A DNA stretch of 64,000 nucleotides from an uncultured Dysgonomonas sp. (lineage in GTDB: Bacteria; Bacteroidota; Bacteroidia; Bacteroidales; Dysgonomonadaceae): the NCBI RefSeq assembly GCF_900079725.1, contig NZ_LT599032.1, forward strand, positions 928,948 to 992,947, given 5' to 3'. Position 1 is the first letter of the stretch. Each line of letters starts with the position of its first letter. The position numbers and the translations under genes were made by a program. Shown here one piece after another: positions 52,996 to 62,560 of the stretch. The notes below the pieces were generated by a model that did no database searches, was not told where the DNA came from, and was given only the letters and a program-made list of their open reading frames with translations.

Positions 52996-53022
52996 CTATC
53001 TATGACCTTTGGTTATTTTTGC

Positions 53023-53964
53023 TTATTCGCTGGCATTGTTCAGTCTGTCTACAGTCTCTTTGTCTAATTTCAGATCAACAGCTTTCAGTATATCGAGTTG
53101 GGTCGCTTTGGAGACGCTGGCTATAGGAGCTGTAATAGACGGGTGCGCTATAAGCCAGGCAAGAGCCACCTGTGCAGGTGTCGCATTTAACTGCTTCGAA
53201 ACCTGCGTCAATGTATCCAGGATGCGTCTTCCTCTATCGTTCATATATTCATTTACAGCGTCGGTTCTATTGCCTTTAACCTCCTCATCAAATTTGTATT
53301 TGCCTGTAAGAAAGCCACTAGCCAAAGAATAATAGCTGACTACACCCAGATTGTATCTTTCTGCTATGCGCTCGTATTCAGTTTCGTACTTGTATCTGTC
53401 ATAGAGATTATACTCAGGTTGGAGGCAGATATATTCGGCATATCCGTTATCCTTACTTTTATGAATAGACTCTACTAGCCTTTCTGCACTCATATTCGAA
53501 GCTCCTATATGCCGGACTTTGCCTTCTTTTATTAGTTGGGAATAAGTTTCCAGTGTTTCCTCCTGTGGAGTAGCAAGATCGTCGTAATGAGAGAAGTATA
53601 GATCTATATAGTCTGTTTGCAGGCGTAGTAGTGAATCTTCCACCTGTTTTAATATATAATCTTTTTTCAAGCCTTTATTATCGGGCGAAAAAGCAGCTCC
53701 GACTTTAGTCGCAATAATAAGGTCTTTTCTTTTCCCTGATTTCTTTAACCAATTGCCTATAATAGTTTCCGATTCACCTCCTTCATTGCCGGGTACCCAT
53801 GCTGAGTATACATTTGCTGTATCTATGAAATTAAATCCTGTGTCGGTGTATGCATCAAGAATATCAAAAGATACTTTCTCATCGGCTGTCCAGCCGAAAA
53901 CATTTCCACCCAGACAGAAAGGATATACTTCCAGTTCTGATTTTCCTATTTTTCTTTTTTCCAT
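53023..53964 (-). CDS. Aldo/keto reductase
   Basis: 313 residues, NADPH-dependent (beta/alpha)8 oxidoreductase. The tetrad is in place: Asp and Tyr in FIDTANVYS (about 46-54), Lys in IIATKVGAAF (about 82-91) and His in DLYFSHYDD (about 121-129). The opening KIGKSELEVYPFCLGGNVFGW is typical of the YajO/Gcy-like branch. Substrate unknown. It is separate from the aldo/keto reductase at 11115, which belongs to another branch. Confidence 0.9.
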   Translation of the reverse strand: MEKRKIGKSELEVYPFCLGGNVFGWTADEKVSFDILDAYTDTGFNFIDTANVYSAWVPGNEGGESETIIGNWLKKSGKRKDLIIATKVGAAFSPDNKGLKKDYILKQVEDSLLRLQTDYIDLYFSHYDDLATPQEETLETYSQLIKEGKVRHIGASNMSAERLVESIHKSKDNGYAEYICLQPEYNLYDRYKYETEYERIAERYNLGVVSYYSLASGFLTGKYKFDEEVKGNRTDAVNEYMNDRGRRILDTLTQVSKQLNATPAQVALAWLIAHPSITAPIASVSKATQLDILKAVDLKLDKETVDRLNNASE

Positions 53965-54092
53965 TTTAGTGTATAACTAGTTAGTAATGATGTTAAAACA
54001 AATGGGATAAAGGAAAAGTTTAGTATTAGAATTGAGTGTTAAGAATAATTTAATCACATATCTGCTAATTCAAAAATAAATTAATTTTCGAA

Positions 54093-54497
54093 TTAGAATT
54101 TGCGTTCCATTACAATATATTCATACCCATTCTGAGAGAAAAGCTCATCAGTTTCCTCGTATCCGAATTTCTTATAAAAGTCAGTTGCACCCGCACGCGC
54201 ATTGCACCATAGCCTGTTCAGCTTCATGTCGTTGGCATAATCGATAAGCCACTGCATAAGGGCCGAAGCAAAGCCTTTACCCTGCATGTCGTTACGGGTT
54301 GCAAGTTTACGGAACTGTACATCTCTTCCATGAAGGAAAATAGACATAACAGATACCAGTTCCTCTTTTTCGTATACTCCGATATGTAAGCCCCGGTCAT
54401 CTTCAGATAGCTTTACGAATTCTGTATCCTTATCAGGATACATCACTTGTTGACGCATAGTGAGCACATCATGGTATGGTACTTCGGTAATAATCAT
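54093..54497 (-). CDS. GNAT-family N-acetyltransferase
   Basis: 134 residues. The acetyl-CoA motif A is FRKLATRNDMQGKGFASALM (about 72-92) and is followed by the C-terminal strand RAGATDFYKKFGYEE. A single GNAT domain of minimal length. Substrate unknown. The gene starts four bases after the stop of the DUF3943 gene upstream and is in the same operon. Confidence 0.85.
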   Translation of the reverse strand: MIITEVPYHDVLTMRQQVMYPDKDTEFVKLSEDDRGLHIGVYEKEELVSVMSIFLHGRDVQFRKLATRNDMQGKGFASALMQWLIDYANDMKLNRLWCNARAGATDFYKKFGYEETDELFSQNGYEYIVMERKF

Positions 54498-54501
54498 AAT
54501 T

Positions 54502-55983
54502 TTAGAATTTATAGCTTAATAATAAGCGGCCTTCAGATGTTTTGGAGAAAACATCTTCAAAATATTTATAATTTGTATCCCGGGTATAATTACTATATAT
54601 CCCGGTCAGATAGAGGTGATCGGTCATTTTCATATCTGCTCTTAGAGTAAAAGCATGGAGTATTGCCTGCGACCTGTCACCTTGATAATCAAACTCGTGA
54701 ACATTTATGTTTTCCCAGTCTACATTTTCCGGATAGCCTTTCCATGTAAACATACGATACATTTCGTAAGAGGTAGATACACTTATTTTGTTTTTATAGG
54801 TAAGGCTTCCCCCTATCTTGGAACTAAATCCGCTTGCCAGATTATAGTTTCGCTTGTCCACTACATAATGGTCGCTGAGTGTACCACCCAGCAGGACAAG
54901 TGTACCGTGCATAAAGGCTGTGAATTTTAAATCCTTCCATCGCTTATTTTCATATATAAATCCCGAACCGGCAGAAGCAGGAGTACAGAATTTATAAGGT
55001 ATTTTGCCCGATACATCCGATATCGTGTCAGAGTCGTAATAATCGAAATGCTGATAAAATCCAAAGCTAAGGAAGTCTTTTTCATTATCAATTACTTCAG
55101 TCACATAAAGCCGGCCCAGAATGTTGAGTTGGCTTAAGAGCGGCTGCGAACTGTGTATATTCAGGTTGGAACGGAAAGTAAAGTAGTCGTAAGGCTTTTC
55201 ATTTTCCGTAGCGAATCGGTCTCCATATTCAATATTGATATCGACGGCAGCACCAACCCCTTTGTCCAGTATCTCGCCTTTTAGTTCCAATATCCTCACG
55301 CCCGAACCTATTTCTACAGATACATCCGGTATTCCGAATTGCTTACCTGTGGTAGCACGTTTACGCCATGCATCACCATTCAGTACACGGGTAAGACCTC
55401 GCGTAGGTGCTATAATGAAACCTGCTAATTCGCGTCCGAAACGGTTCATACCATCTCTGCGGTCGTCAAGGACCAGATCGGATGTACGGTAAAATACTTC
55501 GCCTAAGGCAAGCCCTCCGATAGGTGTTGCTATAATATCATTAACCGATGGATACTCATTTTCCATGAACAGCTCCCACATAGCGCTTCCCCCAAGGGCA
55601 AAGGCTCCCGACTCCCAGAAGTTGTATCCACGCGAACGGGCCGAATTGAAGTAAAGATTGCCATGGTAGGGATGGAGAAACATATTATTGCCCATATCAT
55701 CATTATCCCATACCCACTTATGTTTGATATTTTTTCTGATGGTATGGATGTCGATATACGCATAGTCTTGTTTGGCTACATATCTGTTGAAAGCCCATAA
55801 ACCCATATTGAACGAAAATATCTGGGTTGCAGCTCCAAGTCCTTTCTTTTTGGAATAGAAAGCGAGATCTATAGAGTCGGCAGGTTGGGAAGGGACTACT
55901 GTTTTGTGTATGGCAAACTGGGAATATACCGATATTGCAGTTATAAAGAATATAACGGAGGTAGTGAGAAGTCTTTTATACAT
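54502..55983 (-). CDS. DUF3943 outer membrane protein
   Basis: 493 residues with a signal peptide (AISVYSQ). The DUF3943 core is visible at about 110-190: HPYHGNLYFNSARSRGYNFWES, GSAMWELFMENEYPSVNDII and the following GGLALGEVFYRTSDLVLD. The second half is made of beta-strands ending in LLSYKF, so it is probably an outer membrane barrel. Function unknown. It is the first gene of a two-gene operon with a GNAT acetyltransferase. Confidence 0.82.
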   Translation of the reverse strand: MYKRLLTTSVIFFITAISVYSQFAIHKTVVPSQPADSIDLAFYSKKKGLGAATQIFSFNMGLWAFNRYVAKQDYAYIDIHTIRKNIKHKWVWDNDDMGNNMFLHPYHGNLYFNSARSRGYNFWESGAFALGGSAMWELFMENEYPSVNDIIATPIGGLALGEVFYRTSDLVLDDRRDGMNRFGRELAGFIIAPTRGLTRVLNGDAWRKRATTGKQFGIPDVSVEIGSGVRILELKGEILDKGVGAAVDINIEYGDRFATENEKPYDYFTFRSNLNIHSSQPLLSQLNILGRLYVTEVIDNEKDFLSFGFYQHFDYYDSDTISDVSGKIPYKFCTPASAGSGFIYENKRWKDLKFTAFMHGTLVLLGGTLSDHYVVDKRNYNLASGFSSKIGGSLTYKNKISVSTSYEMYRMFTWKGYPENVDWENINVHEFDYQGDRSQAILHAFTLRADMKMTDHLYLTGIYSNYTRDTNYKYFEDVFSKTSEGRLLLSYKF

Positions 55984-56100
55984 AAATGTATGCCTGATAT
56001 TTAAATCATTTTAAGAATGTAAAGATAACATAATTAAAGATTCAACAATAATAATGTTAAAAAGTTTAATAAATGGAATATAAAGTAATGGAAATCGATT

Positions 56101-56401
56101 AATAATTAAAAATGAACAATTAATAAATTGTTTGTCATGATGAGCGGAGCACCTCTTCCATAAAAAAGTTTCTCTCGCAAAGGTGCAAACTCTGACTCAT
56201 CACTTATAATCCATAACTTATCATCGTATACACGTTTATTAACTATTTTTGGTTAAAACCTGACACATCTGACAGTTTTTTCATTGTTTCCATCTTGTTG
56301 TTTTTGCATTCGTTAACTATATATGGTTAAAAGGTAACACTGAAAACAATTAATAATTAAGAATGAAAAATTAATAATTAGCTTGTCATGCTGAGCGGAG
56401 C
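56101..56401 (+). repeat. Pair of 50-base direct repeats
   Basis: 56101-56150 and 56352-56401 begin with AATAATTAA and end with TGAGCGGAGC; they agree at about 44 of 50 bases and lie 251 bases apart. Each ends with the left half of the TGTCAT REP-like element. Confidence 0.8.
56255..56274 (-). repeat. Third copy of the TGTCAGG-TTTGTCAGG motif
   Basis: Minus-strand TGTCAGATGTGTCAGGTTTT differs at three positions from the copies at 19773 and 19887. The next bases on the minus strand also agree with the first copy (AAAATAGTTA). Confidence 0.7.
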
Positions 56402-56648
56402 GAGGTATCTTCTTCATTAAAAGGTAACAAAGGCTACAACTTTTACTCATTTTTTATTTATCGATTTTTTCAGGAGGTCGATATACTTGAGGATTATTTC
56501 AAAGATCGCAGAACCTATAATATTTATAATTATAAGTTCTGCCATATAGATAATTATTATTTAATCTGTTTATATATTTTCAGATATTAAGTTTATAATA
56601 TGTACTGATATTTTAATATAGCTTTTCTTTGGAAAAAAATAATCAGAT

Positions 56649-57650
56649 TTAAGGTATATACTGCCTGCCTACAACCAGCTTGTCACCTGTAATATCCACT
56701 TCAAACAAATGAGGCACACGGTGGTAGTGTCCATCCTGCATCTCTTTGTGGCTGTGGACAGACATTAGTAGCTTGCCGTCAAGGGTTCGGAATAGCATAC
56801 CATGCCCGAAATTGGGAGGTGTGATCGGTTCCGGTTCGTGTATCCACGGGCCATCTAGGGTTCCACTTTCTGAGTAAACGACCCCTTGCGTATATACATC
56901 ATATATCCAGCTTGTCCAGATCATACCCAATCGTCCGGTACCTGTTTCGAACAAATAGGGGCCATCTGTGACCTTATTGGGGCGGTCGTTCCCATCCTTA
57001 TCTTTCTCTCTGCTCCAAGGTGAGTCGCTGGCACGGAAAAGTAGTTTTCCTTCACCCACAGAGCCGCTCAAATCGGGCTTGAGTTCTATTTTTTCCATTG
57101 TCCCATTCTGGTTTTGCAACCATTCGTAACAATATATCATATAAGGCTTACCATCCTTGTCTATCCAGAAAGTACCGTCTAATGTAGGCATGTGAGCCGG
57201 CAGGTATGTTTCATCCTGCATCGGGACATAAGGCCCATCGGGCTTGTCGCTGACCAATACATGTGAAGCCCTGCGTTCGATTATATTTCCTGCTACAGTG
57301 TCTATTTTTACGGCACGGTTGGTAAAAGTGGCAAAATAATAGAACTTATCTTTATAGGCATGGATCTCCGCCGCCCAAATCATAGGCCGTGGGCCCATCC
57401 AAGAATCCGGATCGGTCTGTGCTACCGTGTAAGGCCCATCCCAGAGTTTGAGGTCTTCACTCTTCCATAGCTTTCCTCCGGTTCCGGTCATATAATACAT
57501 AGCTGTGGCCGGATCAGCTAGAATACACGGGTCACTCAACACAATCGAGTCCAGCGGGATATTCGACCGGATCTTCTCCTGGCTATAAGAAGTCATCGTA
57601 AATAAAGAGAAAAATAAGCTCACTAAAAGAATCTGGCTTGTTCTGTTCAT
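56649..57650 (-). CDS. Glycoside hydrolase family 43-like enzyme
   Basis: 333 residues with a signal peptide (FTMTSYSQ). The five-bladed propeller of GH43 shows its three acidic residues: Asp40 (VLSDPCIL, base), Asp158 (TLDGTFW, pKa modulator) and Glu235 (TDGPYLFE, acid). GH43 enzymes cut alpha-L-arabinofuranosides, beta-xylosides or galactans. The linkage here is not known. No SusC/SusD pair or other sugar gene lies beside it, so it is an isolated polysaccharide enzyme. Confidence 0.87.
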   Translation of the reverse strand: MNRTSQILLVSLFFSLFTMTSYSQEKIRSNIPLDSIVLSDPCILADPATAMYYMTGTGGKLWKSEDLKLWDGPYTVAQTDPDSWMGPRPMIWAAEIHAYKDKFYYFATFTNRAVKIDTVAGNIIERRASHVLVSDKPDGPYVPMQDETYLPAHMPTLDGTFWIDKDGKPYMIYCYEWLQNQNGTMEKIELKPDLSGSVGEGKLLFRASDSPWSREKDKDGNDRPNKVTDGPYLFETGTGRLGMIWTSWIYDVYTQGVVYSESGTLDGPWIHEPEPITPPNFGHGMLFRTLDGKLLMSVHSHKEMQDGHYHRVPHLFEVDITGDKLVVGRQYIP

Positions 57651-57787
57651 AATATATTCTTTTGAAGCTAAATTTAGTGATTAATGAAGGAACAAGAGTC
57701 GAATAATCATTCAATTTTAGTCGTTTATTACTCAGCAACGAAAAGTTAAACATTAAAATACGGCAATAAACCTATTCATTGAATAAT

Positions 57788-60427
57788 CTATTTCAGTTTA
57801 AACCGCACCTTCAACAATACTTCCGCCGGGCGTAAATCGTAATAATAATAATATCTGCTCACATCGCTGTATGATGTCGATATATATTGTCTGGCATTGA
57901 ATATATTGGTGTAATCGAGGATTATCTCTGCTTTTTTCCATTTATATTTTGCCCCGATATCACCGAATGACATAGATCTGCTGCCCGAAGTGATTGTATT
58001 ATTATAGAAATTTTCATATCTCAGATTTATTACCAGCCCTTTCAGCGGGAAAATATTCAATTGCGCATTTTGTGATGTTATGCGTATAGGGTCGAAGCTT
58101 CTGCCACTATCCTTTATTTTACTTTGGCTTTGTGTATACCGTATCGAATATTCGAAACTGACACTCGAACCTAACTTTGTAAGGAAGCGGGGCGACACTG
58201 AAAAACTTTGACTGGAATAATCGATAAGTTCCCCCTGATTTATTTGTGAAGACTGGCTGTTATTGTAGCTGCCACCTATAAAAACTGTTGTGTTTATGGC
58301 TTCAATTTCTTTGCTACCGTGTACACTTGCATTTATTCCGCTTGTTGTATTTGGCATATCTATGGTCGATTGCAGTTTTAGTATACCACTATAATAATAG
58401 TCGTAAAGCAGATTGACCCTATTCCGGTAATATGATATATTAGCCATCCCAAACAGGGTTGTTATCGGATTCCTGTAATTTAGCACAAGGCCATAATTCT
58501 GGGATTGCTGTCTGAATAATTTCCCCTCGTTGCGCAATAAATTCCGATACGAAGACATAATATATCCTGTGTACATATTATTAAGACTTCCTGTCGAGTT
58601 ACTATAGCCGGCATTCAGATAGCTATCCCAATAAGACGATAATTTGTAACTGGCAAACAGAAAGGGATTGAAAAACAAATAGCCCTTATTTTCTTTTTTA
58701 TCCGATACATTATTGTCCGTGTCCAATATTGTATAACTGAGAGGCAACGATAACGATACATTCAGTTTATATCCCTTTGAATATGTATAATTGGGTGAGA
58801 ATTTCCATACAAACTTATTTTGCTTTATATCATTTCTTAGAGAGTCCGGCAAACTTCCCAATCCACTTTTTGTATCGGCTTGTAATGCCGATTTGAGCTG
58901 CTGTAAGTCCGCGTCAAATCCGAATGTATAATTCTGTTTTATGGTACCCTTTCCGAGTCCCCATGTAATTCTGCTGTATGAAGCGAAGTCGTTCTGTTCG
59001 GCCTCTTGTACCATGGCTTCGGGTGAAGGCGCAGGATCGAACAATTGTTCATACAATACGGGCTGTACGCGTAATGTCTGAGTAGAAGTATTGTACCCGT
59101 TGAAGGAGTAAAAAGTCCATGTATGCTTTTCGTTCGTTTTTACCAGGTTGAATGTGTTACTGATGCCATAGTTCGGCTTTTTTAAATGCTGATAAACGCT
59201 ATCCGTGGAAATGGCATCGCCCCGCTCCCTGTCCCATATCCCTTCGAATTTCAGCAGGTTGTTGAAATAATATTTTTCTTTGTTGGCGTTCAACTGTATA
59301 TCAGCTCCCATTCTTTCTTTTCTCAATCTCGAATTTAGTAACTCTTCTATCTTTATTGTTTCGTCGTTTGGCAGGTAGTTTTCTGTATATGCATAGCTGC
59401 TCTTTTGCTGGTAATCGTTCAGGTAGTTGATATTTGCAGTCAGTTGGTAATCTGTTTTCAGACTCCACAGATTATTAAATGAAGCCATATTCGCCTGATT
59501 GTCCAGATATCGCTTCTCACTGATCGATGGGGAAGACGGGGCCTGTACATTCAGCAGGCTGCTACTTTTCATTCGTGAAGCGTCGCCTGAATAGAACGAA
59601 TTCAGCTCCCGCCCGGCGTCATCGCCGGAGTTATTTCCTTTATAGGTGGTTATGTTTTGCAATTTTTTTGCAATATACATTCCTGTCAACTCATTATTCC
59701 AAAGCAGGGGTGCAACGCCTACACCTGCCTGTGCATTTGCAATAAGGGTGCCTTTGGCCGAATCTTTCAATTTCAGATTTATAGCGGCATCTTCCGAAAA
59801 TTCACGGTCTTTCAGCGCCTTCACGGGTTGGTGGTTCTCCATTACCTGTACAGTGGATACATCCTTGGCCTCTATATTGTTTGTGGCTATGCCGTAACGG
59901 CCCTGTAGCAAATCTGCATTTTCGATATAAAATTTATTTATAGGCCTGTCCTGATAAAGTATTGCTCCGTCGTCTTTAACCTGTATGCCGGGCATTTTTT
60001 TCAATACATCACCTATAGTGCGGTCATTGGCATCGCTGAAACTTTCCACCATATAATTCAACGTATCCCCGGCCTGCCTTATTTTCGGCGGTTTTATCTT
60101 CACCTCATTCAATACGATGGACTCCTGTATAATGGAAAAGTCCACATCCTGATTCCGGTTACTAACTGTTTTCGATTGTTTGCCGATATTAAAGCCCGAA
60201 ACAATGATAACAATACTGTCACTCTTACCCTTATACTCTATCTTATATTTTCCGGCCTCATCAGTTAACACATAACCGAGCATCAGGGAGCGTCCCTTTT
60301 CCTGTAAAGTGACATTGACATCCGGCACAGGCTTATTATCTTCATTCAGGACAACCCCTTTGATAATGGTTTGTGCCTGCATAAAGCCGGATATAAGGAT
60401 AAAAAGAGTCAGGAGATATCTTTTCAT
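57788..60427 (-). CDS. GLPGLI-associated outer membrane protein (CarboxypepD_reg plus barrel)
   Basis: 879 residues with a signal peptide (ILISGFMQAQ). Domains in order: a carboxypeptidase regulatory-like beta-sandwich (about 20-100, IIKGVVLNEDNKPVPDVNV), a plug-like domain (about 125-230, IGDVLKKMPGIQVKDDGAIL) and a long OMP beta-barrel with many Tyr/Asn strands ending in LLKVRFKLK. Such proteins are the usual partner of GLPGLI genes in Bacteroidota. No TonB box is obvious. The GLPGLI gene starts 84 bases upstream, so the two form an operon. Function unknown; outer-membrane transport is inferred. Confidence 0.85.
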   Translation of the reverse strand: MKRYLLTLFILISGFMQAQTIIKGVVLNEDNKPVPDVNVTLQEKGRSLMLGYVLTDEAGKYKIEYKGKSDSIVIIVSGFNIGKQSKTVSNRNQDVDFSIIQESIVLNEVKIKPPKIRQAGDTLNYMVESFSDANDRTIGDVLKKMPGIQVKDDGAILYQDRPINKFYIENADLLQGRYGIATNNIEAKDVSTVQVMENHQPVKALKDREFSEDAAINLKLKDSAKGTLIANAQAGVGVAPLLWNNELTGMYIAKKLQNITTYKGNNSGDDAGRELNSFYSGDASRMKSSSLLNVQAPSSPSISEKRYLDNQANMASFNNLWSLKTDYQLTANINYLNDYQQKSSYAYTENYLPNDETIKIEELLNSRLRKERMGADIQLNANKEKYYFNNLLKFEGIWDRERGDAISTDSVYQHLKKPNYGISNTFNLVKTNEKHTWTFYSFNGYNTSTQTLRVQPVLYEQLFDPAPSPEAMVQEAEQNDFASYSRITWGLGKGTIKQNYTFGFDADLQQLKSALQADTKSGLGSLPDSLRNDIKQNKFVWKFSPNYTYSKGYKLNVSLSLPLSYTILDTDNNVSDKKENKGYLFFNPFLFASYKLSSYWDSYLNAGYSNSTGSLNNMYTGYIMSSYRNLLRNEGKLFRQQSQNYGLVLNYRNPITTLFGMANISYYRNRVNLLYDYYYSGILKLQSTIDMPNTTSGINASVHGSKEIEAINTTVFIGGSYNNSQSSQINQGELIDYSSQSFSVSPRFLTKLGSSVSFEYSIRYTQSQSKIKDSGRSFDPIRITSQNAQLNIFPLKGLVINLRYENFYNNTITSGSRSMSFGDIGAKYKWKKAEIILDYTNIFNARQYISTSYSDVSRYYYYYDLRPAEVLLKVRFKLK

Positions 60428-60511
60428 TGTATATTTCTGATAGGTCTTATTTTGATAAAGTATTGTGGCTTTACCTGCTCATGCGTCAGCCACTGTTTAC
60501 TGTTTACTGCA

Positions 60512-61402
60512 TTAATTGATTTCCAATGACTGGTACTCATTGTTATTCTTTTTCTGTATCATTATTATATTTCCTCCGTTAATATTTACAGCGGTACCTC
60601 CCGATCGTTTTTTCTTTAATTTTTCGAGGTCTTTTATACTGGCTTTCGCATAATCTTCCTGAGCCATTGTAATATCAACCGGATTATTGAGATTTTCCAA
60701 GCCTATAATCTCAAATAAAAACAGGTTTTCAGAATCTGATACTTTCATTATCAATCCCGGTAATCCATATAGCTTCCATGGTCCGTCATTTACCGGAATA
60801 TCAGGTGAGAACCATACTTCATAGCTTCGTCCGCGGAATTCCGTAGTCGCTTTCTGACAGATATAGCCCAGTACGGTCAGTGTATCGGCCGAGATACTCC
60901 ATTGCTGTGCAGGAATGGTTTCTGTGCATTTGTATTTTTGAGGAGTACTTTCTGATCTGTCAATTGTAATTATTTCTCCTGTCGGACGTTTTTTGAATAA
61001 TTGAGACGTCTCTCCTTTTGTGGTCGAATCGAAAGTTGTTCCACCTTTGTTGTCTAATACGGACATATCCCCGTCTTTTAGTACAGACATGCTTTGTATT
61101 GTGGATGGGTTTATCTTGTTACTCATAAAGTCTCCGAATAATGAATCTCGTTTCATACGCGCAGCATCATAATATCGGGAGGCTTTTTGTCCTATATCCA
61201 GAGTCATCGTATCTGTCTGCTGATGAGTCTCCTTATCTGCCGTTACAGGTTGTGTAAATTTGTAATAGCAACGGATTGTTGCAACATCGAGTTTTTCCTG
61301 TTCGATGTCTCCTTTATTCATTTTGTGAACAGATACCACATGTTGTGAAAATGCGGATATCGAAAGAAGTGATAATGCTAATAGTAAGATTGTCTTTTTC
61401 AT
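60512..61402 (-). CDS. GLPGLI-family protein
   Basis: 296 residues with a signal peptide (LLSISAFSQ). The name-giving motif YGLPGLI lies at 212-218, preceded by the conserved YEVWFSPDIPVNDGPWK (about 194-210) and followed by a beta-rich C-terminus; Cys45, Cys160 and Cys182 may form a disulfide. GLPGLI proteins are known only in Bacteroidota and have no assigned role. The downstream barrel gene is its usual partner. Upstream are three palindromes and a -7 element. Confidence 0.9.
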   Translation of the reverse strand: MKKTILLLALSLLSISAFSQHVVSVHKMNKGDIEQEKLDVATIRCYYKFTQPVTADKETHQQTDTMTLDIGQKASRYYDAARMKRDSLFGDFMSNKINPSTIQSMSVLKDGDMSVLDNKGGTTFDSTTKGETSQLFKKRPTGEIITIDRSESTPQKYKCTETIPAQQWSISADTLTVLGYICQKATTEFRGRSYEVWFSPDIPVNDGPWKLYGLPGLIMKVSDSENLFLFEIIGLENLNNPVDITMAQEDYAKASIKDLEKLKKKRSGGTAVNINGGNIIMIQKKNNNEYQSLEIN

Positions 61403-61403
61403 A

Positions 61404-61479
61404 TTGCGATATTATTAGTTATATCGCAAATGTAGTCTAAAAAATTAGACATAAAAATATTTTGTCTATTTTTTTAGAC
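61404..61479 (-). promoter_or_regulatory. Promoter and palindrome cluster of the GLPGLI operon
   Basis: The -7 element TACATTTG lies on the minus strand at 61434-61427. Around it are three inverted repeats: perfect 9-base arms TTGCGATAT and ATATCGCAA (61404-61412 with 61421-61429) just before the ATG, and two copies of a GTCTAAAAAATTAGAC-type palindrome (61435-61450 and 61464-61479) directly upstream of the -7 element. The spacing of the last two (29 bases between starts) suggests a repressor or activator binding as a pair. Confidence 0.65.
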
Positions 61480-61546
61480 GATAGAGACAAAATAAAAGAG
61501 GAAATGAAACTGAATTCACTCCCTCTTGTAAATCAGATAGGTATTT

Positions 61547-62527
61547 TTACTTTTTCTCAATCTTATTTTGCAGGCATATTCCGGCACAGGTCAATCCCCC
61601 GCCAAAGCCGATTAACAGTAGATTGTCGTTTAACTTTACCTTGCCCGATTCTATGCCGTTATACCAGGCAATAGGGATGGATGCGGACGAAGTGTTACCA
61701 GAGTTTCTGATACTTTCCAGACACTTATCCATCGGGATATTCAAGCCTGAGCATACCGATTCGAGTATCCGGATATTTGCACTGTGCGGTATAAGCCAGT
61801 CTATATCCTCCAGTTTCAGGTGGTTCTTGGATGTCAGTTCTTGTATTTTTCCAACTAAAGTACTTACCGCCCATTTGAAAACTACTTTTCCATTTTGGTG
61901 CAAGTTGCGGTCAGGAATTACAGGCTCTCCGTTTATCGGTACATTCTGATGCGCCAGATACAGGTCTTTTCCATGCGAACCATCAGTCTCAGTCAGCGCA
62001 TCGAATATATGTTTTTTGTCACTGGCTTCCACTATAACGGCTCCTGCTCCGTCTCCGAACAATATACAGGAAGTCCGGTCGGTAAAATCGGTGATTTTCG
62101 AAAGTGTTTCCGCACCTATTACCAGTACCTTCTTGTGTGTGCCTGCCGCTATCAGCCCTTTGGCGAGAATAATACCATATACGAATCCTGCGCATGCAGC
62201 ATAAACGTCTATACATCCCGCATTCGGAATGTTCAGCCGGGTTTGCACCTGACTTGCCATACTGGGCATAACCTGTTCGCCACTCGTGGTAGCCACAATG
62301 ATAAAATCGATGTCGGATAAATCCTTATTGTATTTGGATGCAAGATTTTGCACTGCTTTTACACACAAGTCGCTGGTATATTCGTTCTCCGCGGCATAAA
62401 ACCGCTGGCTGATACCTGTGCGGGTGGTAATCCACTCGTCACTAGTGTCTATTATACTTTCGAAATAATGGTTGTCTATCCGTTTTTCAGGGACATAAAT
62501 CCCTATTGAATTAATGATTGCATTCAT
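61547..62527 (-). CDS. Beta-ketoacyl-ACP synthase III-like enzyme
   Basis: 326 residues. The thiolase-fold triad is complete: Cys112 (YAACAGFVYG), His248 (IPHSANIRI) and Asn278 (NSGNTSSASIPIAW). It should condense an acyl-CoA with malonyl-ACP. It is 33 bases downstream of a tetR gene and not in a fatty-acid gene cluster, so it may be a paralogue with a special acyl product rather than the main FabH. The next gene on this strand is the GLPGLI gene. Confidence 0.9.
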   Translation of the reverse strand: MNAIINSIGIYVPEKRIDNHYFESIIDTSDEWITTRTGISQRFYAAENEYTSDLCVKAVQNLASKYNKDLSDIDFIIVATTSGEQVMPSMASQVQTRLNIPNAGCIDVYAACAGFVYGIILAKGLIAAGTHKKVLVIGAETLSKITDFTDRTSCILFGDGAGAVIVEASDKKHIFDALTETDGSHGKDLYLAHQNVPINGEPVIPDRNLHQNGKVVFKWAVSTLVGKIQELTSKNHLKLEDIDWLIPHSANIRILESVCSGLNIPMDKCLESIRNSGNTSSASIPIAWYNGIESGKVKLNDNLLLIGFGGGLTCAGICLQNKIEKK

Positions 62528-62560
62528 TTGTTATACACTAATTATAATAATTTACAAAAA

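Larger units (their letters stand above)
55984..56648. other. Long repeat-bearing intergenic region
   Basis: 665 AT-rich bases with no gene between the DUF3943 and GH43 genes. It contains two 50-base direct repeats (56101-56150 and 56352-56401), each ending in a TGTCATGnTGAGCGGAGC half-element, a minus-strand TGTCAGATGTGTCAGGTTTT motif (56274-56255) and a TCTTTGAAA-type inverted repeat (about 56496-56560) like the one at 19.6 kb. Confidence 0.7.
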
